From Candidatus Methanomethylophilaceae archaeon (GTDB lineage: Archaea > Thermoplasmatota > Thermoplasmata > Methanomassiliicoccales > Methanomethylophilaceae): a stretch of DNA of 5,048 nucleotides. Position 1 is the first letter of the stretch. The number at the start of each line of letters is the position of its first letter. Made by a program: the position numbers and the translations under genes. Location: positions 1 through 5,048 of the forward strand of contig DUKW01000040.1 in the NCBI GenBank assembly GCA_013329105.1, read 5' to 3'. This document shows, one piece after another, positions 1 to 5,048 of this stretch. A model generated the notes under the pieces. It made no database searches. It was not told the origin of the DNA and was given only the letters and a program-made list of their open reading frames with translations.

Positions 1-682
1 CATTATCTGTAAAACCACACAATTCCATACCAGGTGTGGCCATCAAAGTACTCTTGTCATCAACTATCACCTCTGTGATCGTCAACCCCTCTTTGCGGTA
101 TACCGATGTGCACTCCGGTGCCTTTAGAGCTGGTTCCATTACTAGGATGACCTCGACCCCCCGCTTCATCGCATCAGCGAAGCGTTCTCCATGATCTATA
201 CGCAAAGCCTTCATCTCAGGAGATGATACGAACAGACTCTTATTCGATGAATCGATCAACTCGCCAATTTTATCCAGGACCTTCTGGCGACCAGATATCG
301 TATAGACGAGCTGGGGTGTCCCACCTTCAGATAACAACCCCTCTACCCGTCGCAACAGTGAGAAACCCTCACGAATATCAGAGACTATTTGCTCCTCTAC
401 CACCTCTAAATTGTTTATCACAAATCTAATGGGTTTTGTAGCACGGGAGCGTACCAGGTCACGATTCTCAAGGCCACGCATCACTTTATAAATAGAGGTC
501 CTAGGCACTTCTGAGATACTGGCAATTTCCTCAGCGCTACCTTCCTTCAAGGCGATCAACGCCATGTATGCCTTGGCTTCATAATTGGAAAGCCCCAAAT
601 TGCTAAGAAGGTTGAGGATCCTTTCTTCTTCCTCTTCCGATTCTATTGAATCTGAACCTGTTGCTCTTAAGATATTTTTCAT
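1..682 (-). CDS. TrmB-family HTH transcriptional regulator (C-terminus cut by window edge)
   Basis: The minus strand is open from an ATG at 682-680 to the left edge, giving 227 codons; the stop lies outside the window. After an acidic N-terminal stretch (ESEEEEE, residues 14-20), residues about 22-90 form a TrmB-type winged helix. LGLSNYEAKAYMALI (29-43) is the family's hallmark first helix and PRTSIYKVMRGLENRDLV (60-77) the recognition helix. Residues about 95-120 look like the linking helix. From 124 on, LVYTISGRQKVLDKIGELI and SLFVSSP resemble the effector or phospholipase-D-like domain seen in many TrmB proteins. TrmB proteins bind DNA and usually sense sugars or other small ligands in the cytoplasm; the ligand here cannot be told. 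The upstream frame is open to a stop at 715-713, but no better start is seen, and no Shine-Dalgarno precedes the ATG, which fits a leaderless transcript. It is divergent from the lipid operon, so it may regulate that operon or itself (inference). Confidence 0.88.
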   Translation of the reverse strand, partial: MKNILRATGSDSIESEEEEERILNLLSNLGLSNYEAKAYMALIALKEGSAEEIASISEVPRTSIYKVMRGLENRDLVRSRATKPIRFVINNLEVVEEQIVSDIREGFSLLRRVEGLLSEGGTPQLVYTISGRQKVLDKIGELIDSSNKSLFVSSPEMKALRIDHGERFADAMKRGVEVILVMEPALKAPECTSVYRKEGLTITEVIVDDKSTLMATPGMELCGFTDN

Positions 683-704
683 CTTTATGTATCTTCGATA
701 GCTA

Positions 705-722
705 CACAAATATTAAATTGTG
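705..722. promoter_or_regulatory. Imperfect inverted repeat in the divergent promoter, candidate operator
   Basis: The sequence CACAAATATTAAATTGTG has perfect 5-base arms (CACAA 705-709, TTGTG 718-722) around an AT-rich centre, plus one further matching pair (711/716). It covers the TATA-like element of the regulator gene and lies about 32 bases upstream of the radical SAM start codon. A dimeric winged-helix protein bound here could block one or both promoters. A second small symmetry, TATC-TTC-GATA, lies at 690-700. That either is an operator is inference. Confidence 0.35.
709..718 (-). promoter_or_regulatory. TATA-like element for the TrmB-family gene
   Basis: Read on the minus strand, 717-710 is TTTAATAT, close to the archaeal TATA box. 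Its centre is about 31 bases before the ATG at 682. The expected start of transcription, about 26 bases downstream, falls near 687, giving a leader of only a few bases. This agrees with the absence of a Shine-Dalgarno before the regulator. It is a pattern match only. Confidence 0.4.
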
Positions 723-723
723 A

Positions 724-732
724 TATACTATA
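724..732 (+). promoter_or_regulatory. TATA-like element for the tes-fd-GGR operon
   Basis: TATACTATA at 724-732 is centred about 27 bases before the ATG at 755, the usual archaeal distance from TATA box to transcription start. If this box is used, the mRNA would begin at or next to the start codon (leaderless). The alternative box ATATTAAA at 710-717 would start transcription near 740 and give a leader of about 15 bases. The sequence alone does not decide between them. Confidence 0.4.
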
Positions 733-744
733 AGGAGAGGCTGG

Positions 745-753
745 ATGTCTTGA
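745..753 (+). other. Two-codon start-stop ORF (ATG TCT TGA) just before the radical SAM gene
   Basis: A purine-rich GGAGAGG at 734-740 resembles a Shine-Dalgarno but lies 14 bases from the ATG at 755, which is too far to be ideal. It is 4 bases from an ATG at 745 that reads Met-Ser-stop, ending one base before the true start. If a leadered transcript exists, ribosomes could load here and restart at 755. If the transcript is leaderless, this is chance. Confidence 0.25.
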
Positions 754-754
754 T

Positions 755-2317
755 ATGACTGCCAGGGATTATCAACTTAAGAAGGGGCTTCCTAAACAAA
801 CAACCTCTATCTGCCCAGAATGTAAAAAGCTCGTTGATGCCGTTGTGTTCGAAAGGGATGGGGCAGTCTTTATAAAGAAAACTTGCGAGGAGCACGGAAC
901 CTTCGAAGATGTTTACTGGTCCGATGTGGAGCTCTACTTAAAGGCGGAGGAGTTTGCATATGATGGGATAGGGGTCAAAGCACCCTGTAGTCGTTGCGAT
1001 TCTAATGAAAAAAATGCCACTGTAGAAATTGGGGGAAGGCAATTCGATATGATGACGAATACCGCCCTCGCAAACATAGATCTGACTAATCGTTGCAATA
1101 TGCGTTGCCCCATATGCTTTGCTAATGCAAATGCAGCAGGTTACGTTTACGAACCCGACTACGAAACAGTGGTCAAAATGTTGGAGATGCTACGGGCAGA
1201 GGAACCCATCCCTTGCACTGCAGTACAGTTCTCGGGCGGAGAGCCGACAATATATCCCCAATTTATTGACATCATAAAGAAGGCACGGGAACTGCATTTC
1301 GCACAGATCCAGGTAGCCACCAATGGTATAAGTTTTGCCAATGACTTCCAACTGCTAAAGGATGCAGTCGAGGCAGGAATGAATACTATATATCTATCCT
1401 TCGACGGAGTGAGCGACGACGTATATCTGCAAGCCCGCGATCGTAAGATGTTTGATGTGAAACTCCGGCTTCTCGACAATATACGTAAGCTGGAAAAACG
1501 TCCATCCGTTGTTTTAGTACCTACTATAGTAAGAGGGATCAATGACCACCAGGTGGGTGATATCCTAAAGTTTGCATTTGAAAATAGCGACGTCGTTCGT
1601 GGTGTGAATTATCAACCGGTGGCCTTTACAGGGAGAATCACGAAAGAAGAAAGGGAGAAGGGAAGATACACCCTCACGGACCTAGTCAACGACATAGGAT
1701 CTCAAACAGGCTATACTGTCCGGGACGATTGGTATCCCGTACCTACTGTTGCTCCTATATCCAAATTCGTATCCGCTATCCTAGGCGAGAACAAAGTAAC
1801 GTTTACCACTCACCCACACTGTGGGATCGCAACATACCTATTTAGAGATCAAGACGGGGAGGTTGTCCCAATACCCCGATTCATAAATGTGAAGAAATTC
1901 TCCGAAGAATTGTATGCCCTGGCTGAGAAGGCAGAGAAATCTCGGTTCAAAGGTTGGTATAAATATAAGGCTATGCGCCTTATTAAAAAATCGATCATTA
2001 AGGAAAACGTGCCTCAAGGACTGAAAGATATCAACTTCATAAACATCTTGGCAGGTGTGATGAGCGACAAAAGCAAAACATCATTGGCAGAATTCTCATG
2101 GAAGATGATGTTCGTAGGAGGGATGCATTTCCAGGACGATTATAACTATGATGTTGAGAGGGTCCGCCGCTGCGCTATTCACTATGCCACTCCAGACTTG
2201 GAGATAATACCGTTCTGTGCGTATAACGGTGGTCCCGAGTTCCGTGCTAAAGTAGAGAGCGAGCACTCGGTACCTTTGGATGAATGGAAAGCAAAAAAGG
2301 GCGGGGAACACTGTTGA
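755..2317 (+). CDS. tes: Radical SAM tetraether lipid synthase (Tes-like, MJ0619 family)
   Basis: This 520-residue protein is a radical SAM enzyme of the MJ0619 family, whose characterised members (Tes) join the ends of two archaeol phytanyl chains to make macrocyclic and GDGT tetraether lipids. The SAM cluster motif is C114-x3-C118-x2-C121, followed by GGEP at 161-164 and the VATNG and LSFDG strands of the barrel. The N-terminus carries the family's metal-binding module: C20-x2-C23, C44-x2-H47 and C78-x2-C81. Further cysteines at 356, 473, 488 and the last residue (520) are candidates for auxiliary clusters. ATG 755 is the only sensible start, because the frame has a stop at 731-733. It is the first gene of an operon with ferredoxin and geranylgeranyl reductase, which strongly supports a lipid role. 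MJ0619 was earlier reported as a methanopterin methyltransferase, so old annotations may differ. Family assignment is firm; the exact product is inferred. Confidence 0.88.
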   Translation: MTARDYQLKKGLPKQTTSICPECKKLVDAVVFERDGAVFIKKTCEEHGTFEDVYWSDVELYLKAEEFAYDGIGVKAPCSRCDSNEKNATVEIGGRQFDMMTNTALANIDLTNRCNMRCPICFANANAAGYVYEPDYETVVKMLEMLRAEEPIPCTAVQFSGGEPTIYPQFIDIIKKARELHFAQIQVATNGISFANDFQLLKDAVEAGMNTIYLSFDGVSDDVYLQARDRKMFDVKLRLLDNIRKLEKRPSVVLVPTIVRGINDHQVGDILKFAFENSDVVRGVNYQPVAFTGRITKEEREKGRYTLTDLVNDIGSQTGYTVRDDWYPVPTVAPISKFVSAILGENKVTFTTHPHCGIATYLFRDQDGEVVPIPRFINVKKFSEELYALAEKAEKSRFKGWYKYKAMRLIKKSIIKENVPQGLKDINFINILAGVMSDKSKTSLAEFSWKMMFVGGMHFQDDYNYDVERVRRCAIHYATPDLEIIPFCAYNGGPEFRAKVESEHSVPLDEWKAKKGGEHC

Positions 2318-2321
2318 GGGG
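2316..2321 (+). promoter_or_regulatory. Shine-Dalgarno site deciding the ferredoxin start
   Basis: GAGGGG overlaps the TGA stop of the radical SAM gene and lies 7 bases before the ATG at 2329. This selects 2329 over the in-frame ATG at 2284, which would sit inside the preceding gene and add 15 unlikely residues. Confidence 0.7.
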
Positions 2322-2328
2322 TTTCAAA

Positions 2329-2496
2329 ATGAAGGTCGTATATGAAAAATGTCTTCACTGCGGTTGTTGCGTCGGTTCGTGCAAACAGAACGCCATATAC
2401 CTAAATGACTACATACTCGAGTTCAACGACGCATGCAATCGATGTCGTCGTTGTATCAAAATCTGCCCGGTAGGCGCCCTGTCATTGGAGGAATAA
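2329..2496 (+). CDS. Small 2[4Fe-4S] ferredoxin
   Basis: This is a 55-residue bacterial-type ferredoxin with two four-cysteine motifs: C8-x2-C11-x2-C14-x3-C18 and C36-x2-C39-x2-C42-x3-C46-P. It would carry low-potential electrons in the cytoplasm on two [4Fe-4S] clusters. The first motif ends in Cys-Lys instead of the usual Cys-Pro and has an extra C13. The second motif is rich in Arg (CNRCRRC), so the protein is close to neutral in charge, unlike typical acidic ferredoxins. It starts 11 bases after the radical SAM stop and ends 2 bases before the reductase start. In Methanosarcina acetivorans a ferredoxin gene next to geranylgeranyl reductase was shown to be needed for full lipid saturation. 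The same partnership is inferred here, and it might also reduce the clusters of the Tes-like enzyme. Confidence 0.92.
   Translation: MKVVYEKCLHCGCCVGSCKQNAIYLNDYILEFNDACNRCRRCIKICPVGALSLEE
2487..2491 (+). promoter_or_regulatory. Shine-Dalgarno site deciding the reductase start
   Basis: GGAGG, inside the last codons of the ferredoxin, is 7 bases before the ATG at 2499. It fixes the reductase start there and not at the in-frame ATG at 2433, which would overlap the ferredoxin gene by 64 bases and push the Rossmann motif away from the N-terminus. Confidence 0.75.
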
Positions 2497-2498
2497 TA

Positions 2499-3692
2499 AT
2501 GCAAACATATGAGTGCGACATAGTGATTGTTGGTGCCGGTCCGGCTGGAAGCGTTGCTGCCAAATACGCTGCTGAAGGGGGGCTTGATGTCGTCCTTTTA
2601 GAGAAAAGAGCAGAAATTGGTGCACCACTACGCTGTGCTGAGGGTATCTCTAAAAAATGGCTTTCTGAGATAGGGATGGAGCCGGATCCAAAATGGATCT
2701 CCGCAGAGATGGATGGAGCAATCATCGTCTCCCCCAGCGGTCATACATTCAAACTAGACGAGAGTCAAGCAGGAAATGAAGTTGGTTACGTACTAGAGAG
2801 ACATCTATTCGACAAAGCATTGGCTGAGCAGGCAAGCAAGGCCGGGGCCAAAATATGGTTGAGAACTGCTGCCACAGGAGTTATCAAAGAAGATGGATTG
2901 GTGACTGGTGTTTATGCCAACCGTATGGGAGAAAAGATCGCTATACGGGCAGATTGCGTTGTGGGTGCCGACGGTTTTGAATCACAAGTGGGTCGCTGGG
3001 CAGGAATCGATACCACTCTAGACCTGACAGATATGTGCAGTTGCCTGCAATATCGCATGGTAAACATTGACGTGGAGCCAAACTATTGTGAGTTCGTTCT
3101 CGGTAGTGCTGCACCAGGCGGCGGATATGTATGGATATTCCCAAAGGGAAAGGGTATCGCCAATGTTGGTATAGGGGTCCAAGGCAGTAAATGCAAAAGT
3201 GGGGCCGATGCAAAATATTACCTTGATAAATTCATAAACGAAGACCCCCGGCTAAATAAAGGGGCCGTCCTGGAGATTGTTGGCGGTGCAGTATCCACGT
3301 GTCCCGGCCTAGAGGAGACTGTAACGGACAATGTGGTCCTAGTCGGAGATGCTGCCCGTCTAATCGACCCTATCACCGGCGGAGGTATATGCCATGCTGC
3401 TCGCTCAGGGATGTATGCCGGCAAGGTGTTGACAGAATGCGCAAAGAAGGGAGATTTCAGCAAAGAGGCTCTTTCTACCTACGAAAAGATGTGGCGAGAC
3501 AAGATGGAGGACAAACTTTGGCGCAACTGGATGGCCAAAGAAAAATTTGCCGCCCTCAGCGATGAAGTGCTTGATGACCTCGTACTCGCCATAAAAGAAT
3601 CTGACATATCAGAGGTCAACGTCTACAATCTCCTTAAAGTCATAAAAGAAAAATATCCAGATCTCGTCGCTGAATTTGAAGATATGATCTAA
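2499..3692 (+). CDS. Geranylgeranyl reductase (digeranylgeranylglycerophospholipid reductase), FAD-dependent
   Basis: This 397-residue flavoprotein saturates the double bonds of the geranylgeranyl chains of archaeal ether lipids, giving archaeol-type phytanyl chains. The N-terminal FAD-binding Rossmann fold is clear: IVIVGAGPAG ends at residue 17 and LLEKR is at 33-37. C46 in the PLRCAEG segment matches the conserved cysteine near the flavin in the Thermoplasma enzyme. GADGFES (156-162), the substrate-region motif YVWIFPKG (210-217) with ANVGIG, and the second FAD motif GDAARLIDPITGGG (283-296) follow in family order. Length and wording (for example NEVGYVLER) match the Thermoplasma acidophilum reductase as I remember it. 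It is the last gene of the operon, directly behind the ferredoxin that probably supplies electrons. Saturated chains are the expected substrate of the Tes-like enzyme, so the order of the genes mirrors linked steps. Confidence 0.93.
   Translation: MQTYECDIVIVGAGPAGSVAAKYAAEGGLDVVLLEKRAEIGAPLRCAEGISKKWLSEIGMEPDPKWISAEMDGAIIVSPSGHTFKLDESQAGNEVGYVLERHLFDKALAEQASKAGAKIWLRTAATGVIKEDGLVTGVYANRMGEKIAIRADCVVGADGFESQVGRWAGIDTTLDLTDMCSCLQYRMVNIDVEPNYCEFVLGSAAPGGGYVWIFPKGKGIANVGIGVQGSKCKSGADAKYYLDKFINEDPRLNKGAVLEIVGGAVSTCPGLEETVTDNVVLVGDAARLIDPITGGGICHAARSGMYAGKVLTECAKKGDFSKEALSTYEKMWRDKMEDKLWRNWMAKEKFAALSDEVLDDLVLAIKESDISEVNVYNLLKVIKEKYPDLVAEFEDMI
3642..3655 (-). terminator. T-rich tract, possible terminator of the mevalonate kinase transcript
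   Basis: On the minus strand this reads TATTTTTCTTTTAT, about 44 bases past the mevalonate kinase stop and inside the 3' end of the reductase gene. Archaeal transcription commonly ends at T-rich non-template tracts without a hairpin. No stem-loop is seen. Confidence 0.35.
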
Positions 3693-3693
3693 A

Positions 3694-3718
3694 CTTCTTT
3701 ACAACCTTTTCTTCTTCT
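3694..3718 (+). terminator. Pyrimidine/T-rich tract, possible terminator of the tes-fd-GGR operon
   Basis: Directly after the reductase stop the plus strand runs CTTCTTT, then TTTTCTTCTTCT at 3707-3718. This is the only T-rich stretch available to end the operon. It lies across the stop codon and the last codons (the KKKR tail) of the convergent mevalonate kinase gene. There is no hairpin; the call rests on archaeal T-tract termination. Confidence 0.4.
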
Positions 3719-4652
3719 GGACTGTAACACCTGGCTGCTCAGTGTGCACAACGAAGGGTGTGCCACCATGAAGTTTGATGGCCTCGCAGACATCATCTGG
3801 CCTGTCAGTGAGGGCAATCATGCTCCCGCCTCCACCAGCACCAGTGAGCTTTGCACCATAGGAATACATCAAAGACGCATCCACCAATCTGTCAAGCTCC
3901 CTCCCTGACACTCCTAGTATGGAGAGAAGCTTGTGGTTCTGCGTCATCAGAGAACCTAACCTAACCATATCCTGGGCCCGGATAGCTGCCTCCCCTTCTA
4001 TCGTAACACTCTCGATCTCATCAATGATCTCACGTGCAAATGCGGAGTGATCATAGTAACGACGGACCTTCGCAACTAACGGTCCTGTTGGAGCATGCAC
4101 ACCTGTATAACCTACCACCAATGTCATCTCAGGCACATCAATGTGCCCGACAGACCAGCGCCGATCCTCATGCTGGATGTCCCATAAATGTCTTCCATTT
4201 GGGAGATTTATCGATATCCCATGGCCGTGCGTTGAGACAGAGGTATCAAGAGGACTGGCAGAACCCTGAACCCCCAACTCCGCATCAAAAGAGCGCTTAG
4301 CACACAACCCTTCACCTTCTTCACCCCTCAATGCCATTAACGCCGCGTTCAATGAAACACAGAGAGCGGCAGAGGAGCCCAGACCTGAGCCAGAAGGAAT
4401 ATCTGAGTCTAACTCTATATCCAATCCTCTCTGAGGCCAATATCTACTCAGAATGAAATAAGTATAGGGGTGTTTATTGGGCTCAAAAATCTTTCCATCG
4501 AGATAGATCTCTTCCGAATGCGATACTTGGCATCTGAACCGGCGGTCTATAGCTAGTGCTAAAGCAGGTTTACCGTAAACCACCGCGTGCTCCCCAAACA
4601 AGATCACCTTTCCAGGGGCCGATGCCACGATATTGTCCATAACCGGTTTCAT
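3699..4652 (-). CDS. mvk: Mevalonate kinase (GHMP kinase family, archaeal type)
   Basis: This 317-residue cytoplasmic enzyme phosphorylates mevalonate with ATP to 5-phosphomevalonate, an early step toward the isoprenoid chains of archaeal lipids. All three GHMP motifs are present: APGKVILFGEHAVVYG (12-27), the ATP loop DIPSGSGLGSSAAL (84-97) and the C-terminal KLTGAGGGGSMIAL (268-281). D136 in GSASPLDTSVSTHGHG fits the catalytic aspartate, with K15 and E21 in motif 1. The GEHAVVYG wording points to mevalonate kinase and not to homoserine or galactokinase, and the length is typical for archaea. The ATG at 4652 overlaps the stop of the upstream gene as ATGA; an internal ATG four codons later (4640) is a weaker option. 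Its stop is 6 bases from that of the convergent reductase. The C-terminus ends in a basic KKKRL tail. Confidence 0.92.
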   Translation of the reverse strand: MKPVMDNIVASAPGKVILFGEHAVVYGKPALALAIDRRFRCQVSHSEEIYLDGKIFEPNKHPYTYFILSRYWPQRGLDIELDSDIPSGSGLGSSAALCVSLNAALMALRGEEGEGLCAKRSFDAELGVQGSASPLDTSVSTHGHGISINLPNGRHLWDIQHEDRRWSVGHIDVPEMTLVVGYTGVHAPTGPLVAKVRRYYDHSAFAREIIDEIESVTIEGEAAIRAQDMVRLGSLMTQNHKLLSILGVSGRELDRLVDASLMYSYGAKLTGAGGGGSMIALTDRPDDVCEAIKLHGGTPFVVHTEQPGVTVQKKKRL

Positions 4653-5048
4653 CGGTTCAGGGAGTACTTGGATAACTCCTCAATAATGGCATCGTTTGGA
4701 CTACGCCCTCCCAATGCTTGTTTTCCAACCGTCCACCATCGTTCGTCGACATCCCTTACTGCCTGCTCGAACTCCTCATCAGACGCATAATCCTCTCTCT
4801 TGATCTTTATAAGAGTTTTATAGTTTGACTCCAGTAAATCGACATCATATCGACGGTTTACTAAAGATAGACCTATCACACTATCCAGACTCATGCTCAA
4901 TTCCAGAGCCACTTCCTCAGGTATTGCTTCCATGATCATGTCCATCACATTATTGGCCGTCATAAGGAAGATCATTTCCCGTTTTGCCTCTTCCGGTTTG
5001 TCATCCTCATTCACCAGTTCATTCATAATGTCAAACCAGAGTTCCTTG
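4649..5048 (-). CDS. Unrecognised small acidic helical protein, coupled to mevalonate kinase (N-terminus open at edge)
   Basis: I do not recognise this protein. The frame is open to the right edge: seven more codons (KELWFDI) precede the first in-window ATG at 5026, so the 125 residues from that Met are a minimum and the gene may begin outside the window. It is rich in Glu, Asp and Leu, appears mostly helical, and has no signal peptide, membrane segment, cysteine cluster or nucleotide-binding motif. Distinctive stretches are DVDERWWTVGKQALGGRSPNDAI and the C-terminal EELSKYSLNR. Its TGA overlaps the mevalonate kinase ATG (ATGA), which implies one transcript and probably coupled translation. 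Codon use and composition look like the neighbours, so I take it as a real gene. A role linked to isoprenoid synthesis is only a guess from position. Confidence 0.72.
   Translation of the reverse strand, partial: KELWFDIMNELVNEDDKPEEAKREMIFLMTANNVMDMIMEAIPEEVALELSMSLDSVIGLSLVNRRYDVDLLESNYKTLIKIKREDYASDEEFEQAVRDVDERWWTVGKQALGGRSPNDAIIEELSKYSLNR

Noticed and set aside
223..429. 68-codon open frame on the plus strand inside the regulator gene
   Set aside because: Antisense to the clear TrmB-family coding frame, with no motif and no ribosome binding site.
720..725. GTGATA, one half of the Thermococcales TrmBL1 operator (TATCAC-N5-GTGATA)
   Set aside because: The other half is absent at the required spacing (709-714 reads AATATT), so a six-base match is probably chance.
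1159..1542. 127-codon open frame on the minus strand inside the radical SAM gene
   Set aside because: Ser/Arg-rich translation with no recognisable motif, fully antisense to a conserved coding region; a shadow frame.
755..2317. Calling the radical SAM enzyme a methanopterin methyltransferase
   Set aside because: An early functional proposal for MJ0619 used this label, but later structural and genetic work supports tetraether synthase, and the lipid-gene neighbours here favour the latter.
2284..2328. Upstream ATG extending the ferredoxin by 15 residues
   Set aside because: It lies inside the radical SAM gene, has no Shine-Dalgarno, and the extension does not look like a ferredoxin N-terminus; the ATG at 2329 has GAGGGG at ideal spacing.
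2433..2498. Upstream ATG extending the reductase by 22 residues
   Set aside because: It overlaps the ferredoxin gene by 64 bases; the ATG at 2499 has GGAGG 7 bases upstream and places the FAD motif at the expected position.
4034..4300. 88-codon open frame on the plus strand inside mevalonate kinase
   Set aside because: Low-complexity His/Gln/Pro-rich translation antisense to a conserved GHMP kinase; a shadow frame.

Overview
The window reads as archaeal, most likely euryarchaeal, from gene content alone: a TrmB-family regulator, a tetraether-lipid-synthase-like radical SAM enzyme, a tiny 2[4Fe-4S] ferredoxin, an archaeal geranylgeranyl reductase and an archaeal-type mevalonate kinase. The geranylgeranyl reductase looks, from memory, very like the Thermoplasma enzyme in length and in motif wording. 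This suggests Thermoplasmata or a relative, but an ATP mevalonate kinase is not what Thermoplasma itself uses, so the exact lineage stays open. All coding is dense, and no stretch longer than about 75 bases lacks a gene.

Layout: (1) 1-682, minus strand, a TrmB-family transcriptional regulator whose C-terminus runs off the left edge. (2) 683-754, a 72-base divergent intergenic region with AT-rich TATA-like elements, an 18-base imperfect inverted repeat and a two-codon start-stop ORF. (3) 755-3692, plus strand, a three-gene operon: tes-like radical SAM enzyme, ferredoxin, geranylgeranyl reductase. The genes are 11 and 2 bases apart, with good Shine-Dalgarno sites before the second and third. 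(4) 3699-5048, minus strand, a small unrecognised acidic protein (open at the right edge) followed, with a 4-base ATGA overlap, by mevalonate kinase. The reductase and the mevalonate kinase converge tail to tail, with only 6 bases between their stop codons.

How they fit together: mevalonate kinase feeds the isoprenoid precursor pathway. Geranylgeranyl reductase saturates the geranylgeranyl chains of archaeal ether lipids, with reduced ferredoxin as a plausible electron donor. The Tes-like enzyme would then join the ends of the saturated chains into membrane-spanning tetraethers. The window is therefore an archaeal membrane-lipid locus. The less expected parts are the divergent TrmB-type regulator facing the tetraether operon and the unknown protein coupled to mevalonate kinase. 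I see no CRISPR array, tRNA, rRNA or mobile element.
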